From the NCBI GenBank assembly GCA_013365325.1, contig JABVXV010000266.1:1-64000 (forward strand): a stretch of 64,000 nt of DNA, in the 5' to 3' direction. The position numbers were made by a program, and so were the translations under genes. This document shows, piece after piece, positions 13,101 to 32,754 of this stretch (within the stretch, counting starts at the first letter, position 1; every line of letters begins with the position of its first letter). The notes under the pieces were generated by a model. It made no database searches. It had not been told where the DNA came from and saw nothing but the letters and a program-made list of their open reading frames with translations. The stretch is from Dipetalonema caudispina. Taxonomy: Eukaryota > Nematoda > Chromadorea > Rhabditida > Onchocercidae.

Positions 13101-16100
13101 ATATTTCATAATCATACAAATAAATTATTTTAGAGATATTCTTGTTCAAGATGATTATTAGTATTGTGCTTTTTTTTTTTTTTTTTTTTTTTTTCAAAAA
13201 TTAATTTCATTTTCTCTTTCTGTTTCTTCTGTTTTTTTTAGTTTGATGAAATATGAGGAAGAAGGAAAGCAAACATAAAATTGTCGCCATCCATAAAATG
13301 GTACACAGAAATAAATAAATGATCAAATTGTAAAAGAAGAAAATAGGAAATAATTATTGGAGAGTGCATGCAAGGAAAGGAAAATTTCGTACAAAATTAA
13401 ACAATTGATTGAATATTTCGTCTGTCTGGCACCTTAATTTAATTGCCTTTTTTTTTTTTGTTGTATTGAAGTAATAAAATACAAATTTCCTTCCCCATTT
13501 TAACTTTTCTACTCTCAATGGTTTTTTTTACGCCCAATTTCCCTATCGTTAGTTATTCGTAATTTTTTAACAAACTGAATTTTGTTTCATATACCTTTCT
13601 CTCATTTTTTCACCTTTTTTTCCTTTCATTTTTTACTTTTTTGTCACTTTGATCGTATGAGTTGCATAAATTTGACAATTTGGTTTCCTTTTTTTTTTTT
13701 TTTTTTATGAATGAATATATGTATAATGTATAGTTGGTAATCTTTATCAAAGAGTTGTATGAACTTAGTTAATCTGATCCGTTTCAGCGAAAATTTAATA
13801 TATTTTCTAACAAGGGATCAGTAATCTTCTTATTATACCGATAAATAAATGAAATTACTAAATTATTAAGTTTTTTCTTTTCCATTTCAATTTTAAATAT
13901 TGATGGAACAATATAATGAGCAGTATCTATAATTGGTTTGAATGATGAGTTGAAAAAAAATTATCTCAACAATATAAGAATAAATTATTCAAATCAAATT
14001 TAATTTGAGAGTAAATTAATTGAATGGAATTTTTTGATATCTTTCTATTGCATAAATTAATAAATGAGAGAAAAATTTTGAAAATGTAATAAAATTTAGG
14101 GAAAAAATGAATGATTTTTTTGATTTGATACTACAAAGATCAAACAGATTGGCACACATAGTCCATTCGTAAAATATATCAAATTTATGTTTTACAATTT
14201 ATTATTTGATTTTTTTTTTCTTTTATTAAATTCAATGCATGCATGTAACATTTGCTTAATTTTCATTGTAAATGATTATAGAGTTATTTGATAGAAATGA
14301 TGGAAAAAAATTTTTTTTTTTTTGTTTGCCATGTTAAATTAAATTTCACCAAATTTAATTTAACGTTGAGCTAAATTTAGTATTACTATGTAATGACAGT
14401 ATTATTGTTTAATTGTTCTGAAATGAAAATTTACAATATTAACAAAAATCATTTTTTTAGTTTCTATCTTTAGCATTTCATATTTATTAATATTTTTTAT
14501 TCTAACATCCTAATTTTTATCATAATCATTATGTAAATTTTTTTTTTTTCAGATATATACATATTATTCTCAATTTTAACATCTTAATCTTTATCGTAAT
14601 GTTTATCTGTATCTTAATCTTAATTTCATTCAATCATTTAATTTTACTACGCATGTTAATATGTAAAATTTGGAAATTTCCAAATTACAGAGTGGAATAA
14701 TTGGTTCGAAAATTTAAACTTTTAAATGATCTTATCAAAAGAGTAAAATAAAAAACAATTGTGGAGAAAAAGCAATTTCATATGTATGTCTAATTAAGAC
14801 AGAAGAAAAATAAGCTAAAGGAAAAAATCCATAAAATTTTTTTTTTTTTTTGAAAATTTATAAATTCGGCATAACATTCTCTTATTTCATGTCATTGAAT
14901 AATTTTATGATTATCCAAAAGATATGATTCAACTGGTTGCTCTCTTGGCTTTATCGAAATGTGTAAAATACACCAAACATTCTTTTACTTAATAACTATT
15001 CTATTCGTAAGATATACCATATTTAGGATCTTCCGAAGAACTTAATTTGAAATACCCTACTAATAACCTTTAAGATCTTTCGAAGATACGGTTAAATTGA
15101 CTACAAAATTCAACTATTCAAACTTCTCGAGATGCAAGAAAATAAGCAGTTACAGTAATTGTAGAAGATAAATCAGAAAAATTACAGCATTTTCTCGCGG
15201 GAAAGGAAAATTCATTTTTATTTTTATCAATTGATAAAATCATTTGCTTGTAAAATTTTGAATTTTTTTAATTGACTAAATGAATGAAACAATATTTGAA
15301 TATTAAATCAATCATAATACTATACATTTCCTTTCCTTTCTCTCTTATCTCCCGCTCTTCACAATTCCTCATATCGTGCAATAAAATTTATGGAAAATTT
15401 GGATTGAACAAAATTTTGTATTCATATCGTATTTCTTATAATCTTTGATATACGATAACATTAATTTGTGCTGATATGAATGACCTTTAAATCTATTTCA
15501 ATTTACTTTTCACAAATTCCATTTTGGATAACTTTTAATCCATCATGTTTTTTCATCTATTTGGGAGTAATTTTTAGATGAAATTCAAAAAGGAAATTAA
15601 CAATGATCATCGTGTTATATAAAAATAATCGTACTACACTTTGAATAATGTTTGATACAATAATCATGAATTTCGGATACCGTATCCTAACTGATTTCAC
15701 TTTATGGTACCATCAGAAAATGTCAAAGTGATGTAATTTCGATCCTAGGATTGGTAATATTTCAGATATGAATCTTTTATAACTTTTCATAACCCATTTC
15801 AATTCCTTTCATTCATTGTAATCTAATTCGCAAAACTTTCATCTCATAAATCATATGGTTCAATCGTTTCATATAAGGTATTTTAAATGAATGAAATTTT
15901 AATGTTTAATAGTTTCAAATATTCTAAGAAACAAAATTTTCATTAGATGATTGTTAGAGTATATTATAGCATACTTTATAACGATTTAACAAACAAATAA
16001 TCTTACGAAAAATTTTGCAAAACATATGTATCTTACGTAAATACGTTTAATTTTCATAGAATATATTAATTTATGGAAGCATTAAAATACTTTTACTTCT

Positions 16101-16768
16101 TTAGTATCACAAATGTGATCGTACTAATTGCAATTTCAACGGCTAATTTTTATGGTTAACATCGCCAATAAATGGTACAACTGTTTATTGAATATAGCTA
16201 AGCAATGGTAATGATGCCTTTTGGAATGAAGAAATTTAATAGTTGAATTTCCGTAAGATGAGTTATTATAACTAACAAAATTACGTACTAACTCCTGGAA
16301 AGTTCTTTTTTCTTTCATTAACGAAAAATTTTTTGTCAAAGAAAAGAAAAACTTTCTTTTCATCTATCCAAAAGTCATAATTTGCGAATAAATTCAAAAA
16401 TACTCCTATCATTTCACATTTCGCAAAGATGGTAACCATTACGATGAAATTCCAAATGTAAGCAAAGATGCAAAAGACGCAAATGTTACAATTCTTTCTA
16501 CTTCCCATTGCAACCCAAAAACAAAAAAAAAAAAACTTTCAATATAAATTTTAATTAAGATTTAGTAGAGGCAAAAATATCCTAATTCTGAGGAAATACA
16601 AAAATTCGACCAAAGCTTGATCTTACAGTTACAAGAAAAAAAGGTATTGCTAGAAGAAGAAAAAATAAATATAATGCATATATTTTATAACAATTTAAAC
16701 TGGTCTTGAGTCAAACTGCCCATTTTTTCTTCCGTTCTGCAATATAATGTGTAAAATTGAATTATTTT
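10157..16768. other. Gene-poor gap between convergent genes
   Basis: About 6.6 kb between the 3' ends of the FnIII gene (+) and the aminopeptidase gene (-). Reading both strands I found no exon with a recognisable domain. It contains a (TC)n tract at about 10378-10395, poly-T runs (13171-13194 and 13691-13707) and a degenerate tandem repeat at 12241-12435. Open frames at 10839-11042, 12796-13080 and 16136-16508 look random: hydrophobic, AT-driven codons and no motif. Confidence 0.55.
12241..12435. repeat. Degenerate tandem repeat, unit about 36-44 bp
   Basis: The phrases AATACAGTAAT, TTTGTGAT and AATCC.GTAA recur four or five times in the same order, for example AATACGGTAATTCGTTAC, ATTCAGTAATTTGTGATACC and AATACAGTAATTTGTGATGC. 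The copies have diverged by substitution and small indels. Confidence 0.6.
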
Positions 16769-22131
<5,363 letters not shown>

Positions 22132-22144
22132 AGTTGTTAGTCCT
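22132..22144 (-). promoter_or_regulatory. Candidate trans-splice acceptor of the aminopeptidase gene
   Basis: On the minus strand TTTCTTTTTAG ends at 22143, leaving an 11-base leader before the ATG at 22131. This is the usual position for a nematode spliced leader. Confidence 0.55.
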
Positions 22145-24061
22145 AAAAAGAAATATATATTATACATAAATGAAAATAATATCAAATACTCATTTTTAAA
22201 AAAGAATTAAATTAAATTATAACTGATAATATTATCTAAATCATGAATTACGAGTACAAATTCTCTTAAAAGATGTTTACATGGTATAAATTACAGCATT
22301 CATAAGCATCATCACTACATACAATCTCAATTTGCAAGTAATTAAGTGACAGTTTTTTTTTTCTTTTGGTATCATAATTGATGGAAAAATGATGAAAAAA
22401 TTTCTTAATTTGTTAAATTTATCAAATTTTCATCCTTTTGATAAATAAAACTAATAAAAAACATATTTTTTATTTTACTGATTTTTTATTGTTATGAATT
22501 TGATTATAGTTATTTTATCAGAAAATTTTTTCCGATATCTTTACGAAGTACACATTCACAACTGTATTGAAATATCATAGTAAGCTTATCAGATAATATA
22601 AAGAGGTAAATTAGTTTATCAAATACTATAAATTAAATTAGACATCAAATACTACGAACCATCATATTAATTAATAAAATGAGAAAATTTTCTACAGATA
22701 ATATATTCCAAGCAATGAATGCTTAAAATGGAAAAATTGAAAAATGAATCCACAAACAATTACTTTTAAAATGCTCCGTTTGACGGAAAAATTGTGTTAG
22801 ATGCAAAAAACCTGAAATTAATTGAAAAACTAAATTTTCAACATGGAAATAAACTTGCAACCAATATAAATAAATTACAACTTGCAATAAAAATGGTAAA
22901 GTAAGCTTGAAAATGAGATTTGCTGCAAAACAGAAAGACAAATGAGAAAGCCAATAAAAATAGTTTCCATGTATCATATATACTTATAAAATTACTTTTC
23001 AAACTTGTATTAATCTTTTTTTTTTTTTTGAAATTATTTACATTTGTAAATGAAGCAATCTATTGATAAGGATATTATTAAGAAATGATTTTTAAATTTC
23101 TATTTGAAAAATTTTTTTTTTTATTAACAAATTATTATCTCGAAGTGAATTATAATTGTAAATTTAAAATAGGAATATCAATCAACGTAAAACAATTTGT
23201 TCAAGTTTATGCATGATAGCAATCTTTATTCGTTTAATATTAAATTATAAAATTAAGTTAAACTAATCATTAGAATACTTAATAAAATTTCGATAGAAAG
23301 GATGAAACTTGAATGAAAAGAACACTGTTTATTTGCATACTCTGAAAATTAACAAAAAAGTCACAAAATTTTTATTGTATCTCTCATCTGTTAAACAAAC
23401 AAATTGTCGTCACGAATTATTATACAATTTATATTTGTTTAATCTGAAATATTAACACTAAATGAAATTTTTAGCAAACTTGACAATATATTATAAAATA
23501 ATAATGTTTAAAAATGAATGAAAATTGAACTAAAAATAAGTCCATAAATGATGATAAACTACTTCAAATAGCTGAAAAATAAATCATCAAGCAAATAATT
23601 TTAATATCAAACAAAAAGATTCGAAAAAAAAAAAAAAATTATTAGATGATGATGAGAGTGGTATTTAATCAAATAAATTCAACTTCAAACTATAAAAAGT
23701 ATATTGTTGCTCCTATTTAATTAACATTGAAAATTAATCTATTGACATTAAAATGCATGTTTATGCATAATATAATAAACATTAAATGTAGCATAAAAAC
23801 ATGAAAGTTTAGGTTGGAGAAACATCATTTGTATACAATTGAACATTAAGTGCTTTTTCAAAATTTTAATAATTAAAAAAAGATAATAGCATAAGCGATT
23901 TTTATTTTAGCAGTACTATGAACCATTACAATTATTCCTCAGAATATACGAAATAGGAAAAATCATACCCGATCAGCATCCCGATGATTTCACAATAACT
24001 TCATTCAAAATGAACAGGTAGGCATAAATTTGTGGGAAATTTTTAATCAACAGATAATACG

Positions 24062-24092
<31 letters not shown>

Positions 24093-25126
24093 CCTATCTC
24101 CTTGATATAGCACAATTACATAATTATTGATAACATACATATTTGCATATTTTGGCTGGGATAATTTTGTTGCAAAACAAAAACAATTATATTTTAACAT
24201 GTACGAGAAATAAAAGGTTCATTTTTCCTAATGAGAAATCTTAAACAAGCAAATATGAAAATATTCCACTAATAATCAATATCATTATCATGAACCAATG
24301 AGCTCTTCCATCAATGTTGACTAACTAAGATAGCAGGACAAAAAAAAAAGAATAATATTCTTCTTCAAAATGAATAATGCTCTGTTGAATAGATGAAACA
24401 ATAAGCATGCAAAAAAGAAAGAATTCAACAAACTCGCAATCAAAATAAAAAAAAAAAAAAAAAAACATTTGGGAAATAATGTATCTTACTACTGCCTATA
24501 GGAACCGGACCTTTTGTTCGATAGATGAAAGATTCGATTTTAACATCGGTACTTTTTGTCTAGATATTTAATAATTATTGCTCATTAGTACAGTAATGAT
24601 GCAAAAATGGTAAGAAATCGCGTTTGTCAAGTAGTTCAATGCGAATTTCATCAAAAAAAAAGCAAAATTCACATATTCGATTAGAAAAACATCAAAATCA
24701 TTAGAGAAAAAAATGTTACTAGAATTCCATAACAGGGAAATGGAGAATATTTTTCTCGAATTTTATTTTGTTTTATTTTATTTTTTTTAAAACAGGGTAA
24801 ATGCTAACTATATACTCTATAAAACTTTTCAAGGATTTAAGAGACTCAATAATGTTAGTCATATTTCGCATAAATTGATTAATAACAAAGTATTACAAAG
24901 AGCTAGAAAAAGTCATTTAACATTTAAAGGCTAAACTTTTTTTCAATCGAAACGAAAAATAATCATAAAAATGCATGCTACAAGAGGACAATACGATCAC
25001 TACGGAAGAACGGCAACTTTCTTATTTCATTAGATCGTGTAAACGAAATAACCAAATGAACTGAATGAATAAACTAATATTAACATAACATACTAACTTC
25101 GCATCACTTTCTGCTAGAACTGATAT
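22145..25126. other. Intergenic, AT-rich, no gene recognised
   Basis: This lies between suca-1 and lap-2, both on the minus strand. The 3-kb spacing is far larger than in a typical nematode operon. It contains poly-A/T runs (about 24066-24091 and 24449-24465). The open frames at 22723-22977 and 23973-24200 show no domain signature. Confidence 0.6.
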
Positions 25127-28100
25127 TTAGGAGGGAAGCTGGAAAGAGATATCAATTGGTACCGATCGTGCAAGTTGAACTATTTCCGATAATTTTACAA
25201 CCATTTTCGCAGCTCGATCCAGGTCATCGCATGAAATCATTCGTAAGTTAGCAGCTGCAATCAGTGCCTTAGCATCTTCAACACGAGTACCTGAAAAGAA
25301 AAAAAAAAAAAACATACTTTCCTCTGATTATTTATAGATTCCAGCACATCTAGTAAATCATCTCTGCTCTCAGCATTCTTACTTCAACGATGAAATTTTT
25401 GCTTTAATTATTATCACAGTCTCATTCCTCCATCCATAAAGCTTTCATCATATTTATTATAGGGTCCACCCGTCTCATCCAATCCCTAATTGTTTAATGT
25501 CATGCTGTTAAACTCTATTTCCATAAATCATTTATTGCTACTGTTCATGAAACACCTTTCGACGTTCTCTAAGATGTGTCATCCATTCTTACAGACGAAG
25601 AGAAAAACATTCGAGCACCGTGGAACATGTTTATAGCGTATTTAAATGAGTGTAATACACATTATCAAACGACTGTAATGCTCGATAAATTTAAGTGTGA
25701 GATAGACAAGCGTGGAATGTGTAAGTGATGTGAAAGAATAAAACAGTGAAAAAAAAAGTAAAAAAAGAAAGTATAACCTGAAAATGAGAGAAAGATACGA
25801 GGATACAGAGATTTTCATCTAGAAAGATTTGTTCGCACAATCGAAAAGATAGAATTAAATAACTAACCTTGTAGGCGAACAACAACAGGAACTTTGAGTT
25901 GAAGTTCATTAATAGCACTGATCATACCCTGTGCAATGACATCACAACGCATGATACCACCAAAGATATTCACAAGGATTGCGTTAACCTAAAACAAAAC
26001 AAAACATGCATAATAATATTTAACCGTAACTTTCATTCAATTCCTATAAATTGCCCTTTTGTCCCACTGAAATTCTTCGAAAAAAATTAGGAGATGGAAG
26101 ATTTCTTCCATAAGTTTTAATTAGAAACATGAAAACTTCTTACCTTATCTTTATCAGCAGTGATGATTCGAAACGCCTCAGCAACTTGCTCAACAGTAGC
26201 ACCACCCCCAACATCAAGGAAATTCGCTGGGTCACCACCATGAAGTTTGATAATATCCATAGTTGCCATCGCTAACCCAGCACCATTTACTAAAGTTTGT
26301 ATAATTCAATAATAATCTAGAGTGAGTTTTGTATTAGAAGTATCGAAACTTTTAGCAATCTTCTAAACCCCTGAGATGAAGTAACTGTGTAAAGATTTTG
26401 AAAGAAAATTTCTTAATTATTTTAATAAAACGGTGGATTAAAATTACCCATACAACCGATGTTACCATCCAGTCGAATATAATTAAGATCAGCTTTTGCC
26501 GCGCGCAATTCTAGAGGATCTTGCTGCTGTTGATCTTCCATAGCAAATAACTCTGTTTGCCGATGACTTGCATTTGAATCAACATTCAGTTTACAATCCA
26601 GACAGTAGACTTAAAAAAAAACTTAATGAAGAAGCAAATGAAAAACAAAAACAGTAGAGAATACCAAAATCATTTGGACAATCACTGTTTCGCTCTTTCG
26701 ATTTGATTCACTGAGACATAACCACAGACAAACTAAATAATATTTGTGTTGACACAACAATTAACACCTAAGAAGGACACATTTTAAATAGTCTTAATGC
26801 TAACTTTCATTACCAAATATGTAGACATTATTTTTCCTAAACTTTGAACAGTTAAGTCATTCAGAGAGCTAAAGATCAGTATTCCATTTAATAAAATTAA
26901 TTCATATCGATTAATTCATATGCCTTAGAATTCTCGTTTTCACATTCAATTTGCTACGTCAACCATATATCGAGCTATCAAGAAGCAATAAGCAGGAGGA
27001 AAGTTCTAATTACATAGAGCAGCATATGCAACGCTTGAGGACAACAAAAGGATCGATCATTTTCACCAGTAAAACCGGACATCTTATCCAATATAATGAT
27101 GATAATCATCAGATGGTTATTAATAGATTGAGAAAAGACAAATAAATGTGGCTAGCAGCAAAGTATGCAAAATGGAAAAGATAAATTCTATAAGATACAC
27201 CAACAAAGAAAAGAAAAATAATGAAATCGTTCAACAAAATATATGAAAGGTGGCTAAAACAGTAATAATAACGTGATCTAATTTATGGCATCACTTAGGT
27301 AAGTTGAACTAATCATATAAGACTTCCTTTTTTTGAAAAACTACTTTTCTTTTTTTTATTCTATCTACAGGTCCTCCGCTAGCATTCACTTTTTGAAGAT
27401 TCAATGAAGTACGTTTCAATAAGTCGATAAAACAATATTTCCAAAAATTTGGACAATTCCTATAATTCGCATTCAGAAATGACCTGTCTGTTTAACAACA
27501 CGCACTAAAATACTTTTAAATGCTTGAAATCTCAAACAAGATAGCTTATGTATAAGTTAGTTATGATGGAACTGAAAGACCTATCATAACGGTCATAAAC
27601 ATAAACCCATTCTGGTGATTAAAATTCTTTTGATATGAAAATTCTACATAGCATAATGCAATTTCGATGAATTATATGGTGAGCATCGCAGTGAAAGCCC
27701 AATAGATCATTAAAAATTCAAGACATTATTAAAACTAACGTTTCCCATTGATATCTTCCGCCATTGGATTGATTTCAATGAGTGTCGCATCATATTTAAT
27801 AAATAAGTTATATAACTTCCTAAAAATATCCGCTGCCTGAACTTTGAGGTCATCCTGAAAATTCTCTCAATCAATCATTTCAGCCTCACGAATCAGAGTT
27901 ACCTAGAGAATGATACAGTTCTACGATTTTATTTGGTTTTTATTTCATATTCTAATATGCTGTGTTATCACTATCTCTGTACTGGAAAGCTTTTTGTGAT
28001 TTCGGGAACGGAGAGATAATCAGCACTGAGACTTCTCCTCAAATGAAGAATTTATAAAGAATTAGCTTCTGGTTTGCTAATGATTCTTCCGCTTTCATTA

Positions 28101-29480
28101 GAGATACGTGAAATCAAAAAAAAAATAAATAAAAACCTTGAAACCCATACGATCAGCCATTGAACTAGCTTCTGTATCTGTCATGCCTTCAAATATATTG
28201 ATTGGACATTTGACGATAGCCTTTGGATCCTTCGCAGCTACTTCTTCGATGTTAACGCCACCTTTCGATGATCCTATAGCTACTGGACCCTGTAATGTGT
28301 GGTTTGTTCGAAAAAAGGAGACAACATTAGCAAATAAAAGAACGATGGCTTAGGAGGAATAAGATAAGAAGATCAGATATTTTGAAAAAAAAAAAAGGAT
28401 ATATATGCAGAAACTAAATTAAAAAATTATATATCAACAAACATCAAAAAAGAGAGCAAATACAAATTAAAAAGGAGAGAAATGAAGGATAGAAGAGAAA
28501 TTAAGCTTACATTTAGAAAATGCAAGCTTTATGATATCAACTTACTCCAGTATGCCGATCCATTGTAATAGAAAAGTAGAATTCTCGCCGTGTAAACAAT
28601 CGCTTGCAAACCATCACTTCATCACAAAGTTTACCAGATGCACCTGTTTGTTTGGTGAAAATTTTCGAACCCAACATCATTGAAGCTTTCTCACGTGCTT
28701 CTTCAGGACTAGAAAATATGGCACGGGATGTTAGGAGGACAAAACAATAAAGCCTAATGAATTTTATTTCGTCTTATTTCATATTTTTCTTAAAAAGAAG
28801 TTGAAAAGGAACTTACGAAAAAACGAGTTGTACTCCACCTTCCAAGCCTGACTCAAAATAACCCTTTCCTCGTCCACCAGTCAATACTTGAGCTTTTACA
28901 ACGAGATCTTTACCACCTTTAATACTACAACAATTGAATAACGATACATAATTGATAACTCTACCGAACAATACTAATTTATTACCATTGCAATTTAACT
29001 TAATCATTACAATCACCTAAATAATACAAAATTCAACGAAGCACTGTAAAGTCATTTTACAACAGTATCCTGTTAGTTGAACAGCAGCTGATCAATACAA
29101 AATTTATAACATAATTTTTGAAAAAAAAAATAACGTCCGAAGAGCGACATGCAAGAATCATATCAAATTCTGGTATAATTTTTGCATTTCGTTCATCGAA
29201 GATTAATAAACACTACGACAAGTTCCCGATTTTGAATATATAAACTCACCAATTTTTCGAGCTTCATTGTACAATTCATCAGCATTTCGAGAAACACCAA
29301 ATGGTGCAACAGGTATGTTAGCCTGTTTAAGCAACGATATACCTTGATGCTCTTTAAGACTTAGTCTGCGTACAGCGGGTACCAAAGCCTGTAAGAAATG
29401 ATAAAGATAATCAAAATAAAATCCGAGCAAACATTTCCTGAATACCGTTTCATTGCTGCATTGGCCATCTGTAGAATCAT
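25127..29480 (-). CDS. suca-1: Succinyl-CoA ligase (ADP-forming) beta subunit, mitochondrial
   Basis: Ten exons in transcript order: 29480-29433, 29388-29250, 28916-28817, 28708-28546, 28289-28137, 27854-27740, 26609-26448, 26289-26144, 25988-25868 and 25290-25127, giving 436 residues (human SUCLA2 463). With the alpha subunit it interconverts succinyl-CoA and succinate, coupled to ADP phosphorylation, in the mitochondrial matrix. The N-terminus [16 protein letters not shown] is short, basic and without acidic residues, as in a targeting peptide. The ATP-grasp half shows [12 protein letters not shown] (about 70-81), [14 protein letters not shown] and IEINPMAED. The ligase half shows [23 protein letters not shown] and [20 protein letters not shown] and the FQLPS C-terminus match the ADP-forming SUCLA2 type rather than the GDP-forming SUCLG2 type. 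Intron 1 is only 44 bases. Intron 6 contains an opposite-strand open frame (26915-27145). Confidence 0.96.
26915..27145 (+). other. Opposite-strand open frame inside suca-1 intron 6
   Basis: The frame is open from 26915 to a TAA at 27143-27145. Its last 50 or so codons look more protein-like than the surrounding intron and include [20 protein letters not shown] followed by a polar end. That segment weakly recalls the first helix and strand of a Roadblock/LC7 domain. There is no good ATG in frame except the one within EQHMQRL, and the frame stops long before a full domain. It may be a gene fragment, a nested exon, or chance. Confidence 0.25.
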
Positions 29481-30210
29481 TTTAAAACACTCTATTCTTC
29501 AATCCGATCCAGGAAAATTTGAGGGATTTATTCTTCACGATTACACTTCTAAAGCGATTAATAAGAAGCCTTGAAGATTCATACTTACAGAATATCATCC
29601 AATTTCACGTAAACTTCATTCTATACTAAATAATTAGTTCATGAATTTTCTTTGTTTTGAACTAAATATTTTATAGAAATGTATGAAAGTAAAACCTTGT
29701 AAACTTTTAAGAAAAATCTCTGATCTTGATGAAACATCCTTCACGTTATCGATGAATGTATAAGGATAAAAACCAATCTAAAAAAAAAAAAAAAAACAAT
29801 ATATACAAGATGCATAACAAACATATCATTCTATCATATCGAATAAAACATTGAAAGAAATGGAAATGATTTCTGTTATGCTTCAATTTTACCAATTAAT
29901 TTCAATAATTTCAGTAAAAATTACCAAAGAATAAGATCATATCAGATGATAGTAGTGTATTAGCTAAATATAAAACAATAATATTAAATAAAATTTAACA
30001 AATCAAACTTCAAATGCAAAAAATAAAAATAAATTCATCCAAATAATCAAACTGAAGTTCTACTATCAATCAGAAACCAATCTACGTCATCATATGATAT
30101 AGCTATTCCGTATCAGCAATACTACTTTTTACTGATCATATGACTGCAATGAACGTTGCATTATGCAACACATTTCCCACAATTTTATATTAGCATTTAC
30201 AATAGGAATA
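29481..30210. other. 5' flank of suca-1, no further gene seen
   Basis: AT-rich flank upstream of the suca-1 start. A weak acceptor-like TAG ends at 29492 on the minus strand, 11 bases before the ATG. A poly-A run lies at about 29779-29796. Confidence 0.5.
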
Positions 30211-30609
30211 GCAACAAACAATAACAATAATAGCAATAATAACAATAACAGTAACAACAATAACAGCAATAAAAACAACAATAACAACAACAACAACAAT
30301 AACAGCAACAATAACAATGACAGCAACAATAACAACAACAACAACAACAATAAAACCAACAACAATAACAGCAACAATAACAACAACAACAACAACAATA
30401 AGACCAACAACAACAATAACAACAACAACAATGACAGTAACAACAACAACAACAACAACAGCAACAATAACAATGACAGCAACAATAACAACAACAACAA
30501 CAACAACAATAAAACCAACAACAACAATAACAGCAACAACAACAACAACAACAATAACAGTAACAACAACAGCAACAACAACAGCAACAATAACAATGAC
30601 AGCAACAAT

Positions 30610-30642
<33 letters not shown>

Positions 30643-30733
30643 AAAACCAACAACAACAATAACAGCAACAATAACAACAACAGCAGCAACAACAACAACA
30701 ACAACAACAACAATAACAGCAACAACAACAATA
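30211..30733. repeat. Long (AAC)n microsatellite with nested structure
   Basis: About 520 bases of AAC triplets interrupted by AAT, AGC, TGAC and AAAACC variants. The interruptions recur in order: an ACAATGACAGCAAC phrase near 30314, 30472 and 30595, each followed by AATAAAACCAAC near 30350, 30509 and 30641. A block of roughly 130-160 bases has therefore itself been copied. Long open frames on both strands (poly-Asn, poly-Leu, poly-Val, poly-Cys, poly-Thr) are by-products of the triplet and I do not call them genes. Confidence 0.95.
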
Positions 30734-32674
30734 AAATTTTGCATAAACTATTTCCAAATATCATAGTGGTAATAATTCTAAGACTATGATTTAAATCATG
30801 ATCTCACAATTGCTTAACTATTGGTAAACTTATAAATAAATTTAAAAAGAAAAAAAAAAAACTTATGAATAAACAAAATTTATCTTAAAAAGTTTATTGG
30901 TAAATAACGATGAATTGTTCATACTGAGAAATTTCTTTATAAGCAAATAAATTATGCAAAGATGCATTGCATTTCTGATAAGTTTATTTATTACCTTTAT
31001 AAATTTATCATTAGTTTTTGATAAGCAAATCTTTGAAGTGACATGAAGAAGTTAAGAAAAGTAACGAACCCCAAAATGATACATCAAATTTACATTTAAA
31101 TCAAACTTGTCATTTTGGTCAAAAAAAACTATTATGTATTTTGTTAAAATTATAATTTATTTGGTTAAAAAAAAGCATTAAATGTTTTACATTGGATGTT
31201 TTTTTTTTCTTTTAGTCAAAAACTATTAAAGGTGATATTAAAAGTTTTCAATTTTTTTCAACATTTTCTTTTTCGTATTCAGCAAATAAAATAATTTGTA
31301 GTTAAAATTTTTGATTGATAATATTGGAAGAATGGAAAAGAATGCTTAAGTTTTGTTGAATATGAATGATTTAAGTTACAAATGTTATGCTAAATAGTAG
31401 CATAAAAAATAAAACTTATATTTTAATTGCTTTCTTCCAGAAAGTTGAACATATCTTAGTAATTTAAAATTTTTAATTTCAATGATAACAATGTTACTTA
31501 AAAACTTTTAATTTTAATGATAAATAATATTAAGTTTGTACATGGGCAAAGTGATAAGCACAATCGTAAGATTTGTATTAAGAAATTATATAATTTAAAT
31601 GCAAATTTCCCAATAACTTCTTTTATATTATCTTTTAAAATTGAATTTCAATTTCTTTTCTCTATGATGTCATGTATATAAATCATATTATTCTGAATTT
31701 GACAATATTTGCAGAACAATTTTGTAATAGCAAATGTTAAACATTTAGCATTGCTTTGTAATATTTGATCAAACAAATACATATATCAAATGGAGATGGA
31801 AAATTTTTCAAATATTATCATTTAGGAAATGATAAATTAGGTTGAAAATTTCAATGAAATTTTAATCATATAATTAGAAGAGTAATGAGTAAAATTATTG
31901 AGAAAAGAAGATATGATATTGGAGCATTAACGACAAATTAGTAATTAGTATCATTCAAAATTTTAATTAGTTCACAGTTCTTTCCATCATTACAAATGAA
32001 ACAAATGAATGAAAAGAAAAAAAAAAAGAAAAAATTTGCATATGAACTACAAAGTTGAAAAAAAACGTTTAAAGCTGATATTTCGTTCATCTTTAACAGT
32101 TTGCATTTATATTCTTATTCTCGTTATTACTTTTTTTTAATTTTGTAATAACATTTTGGCATTTTTTTTTTTTTTTTAATTACCAAATTAGTTGTTTATA
32201 ACTTTCTCCTTTTTTTTTGATAAAAAAATTGTTGCAAAATGATAATCATAAAAAGTCTGACAAAAATTACTTTTTTTTTTTTTTGAACGGTAATTTTTTT
32301 GTTATGGAATAATATGGAAAAGGTAGTAACAAAAAAAAAAAGCTGATAAAATGTAAAAATTTCAATTTTATAGTTAATCTAAATAATGCAATATAAAATA
32401 AATCAAACGGTTATATTTTTTAGATTCATAAATTTTCAGCATAAATTAAAATTCATAGAAAACGAATATTTTTAAGAAATATTTACAATGCATAAAAGTA
32501 AAGATAAAATGGGATAATTTAATGGTCAAAATTTGCCAAATAACAAAATGATAAAAACAAAAAACAGTAATAATTATTAATAACAACACTAATAAAAATT
32601 TAAATTTGAAAATTATAATAATAGTTTACAAATAATATTTCCATTTTTTTTTTTTTCTCTTCAATTGAACTTGT
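30734..32674. other. AT-rich intergenic region, nothing recognised
   Basis: About 1.9 kb with poly-T/poly-A runs and no exon-like segment. It lies 3' of the membrane-protein gene at 32675-33862 and 5' of suca-1. Confidence 0.6.
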
Positions 32675-32723
32675 TCATTGAATTGTAATGTCATCATTCT
32701 GTCCCTCATCTCCATCATCATTG

Positions 32724-32754
<31 letters not shown>

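Noticed and set aside
16136..16508. Two overlapping minus-strand frames downstream of the aminopeptidase
   Set aside because: The aminopeptidase has a complete C-terminus and stop at 16769. These frames show no motif and look like 3' flank.
30129..30789. Long open frames of poly-Leu, poly-Asn, poly-Val, poly-Cys and poly-Thr on both strands
   Set aside because: They are all readings of one (AAC)n microsatellite. No flanking exon or domain supports translation.
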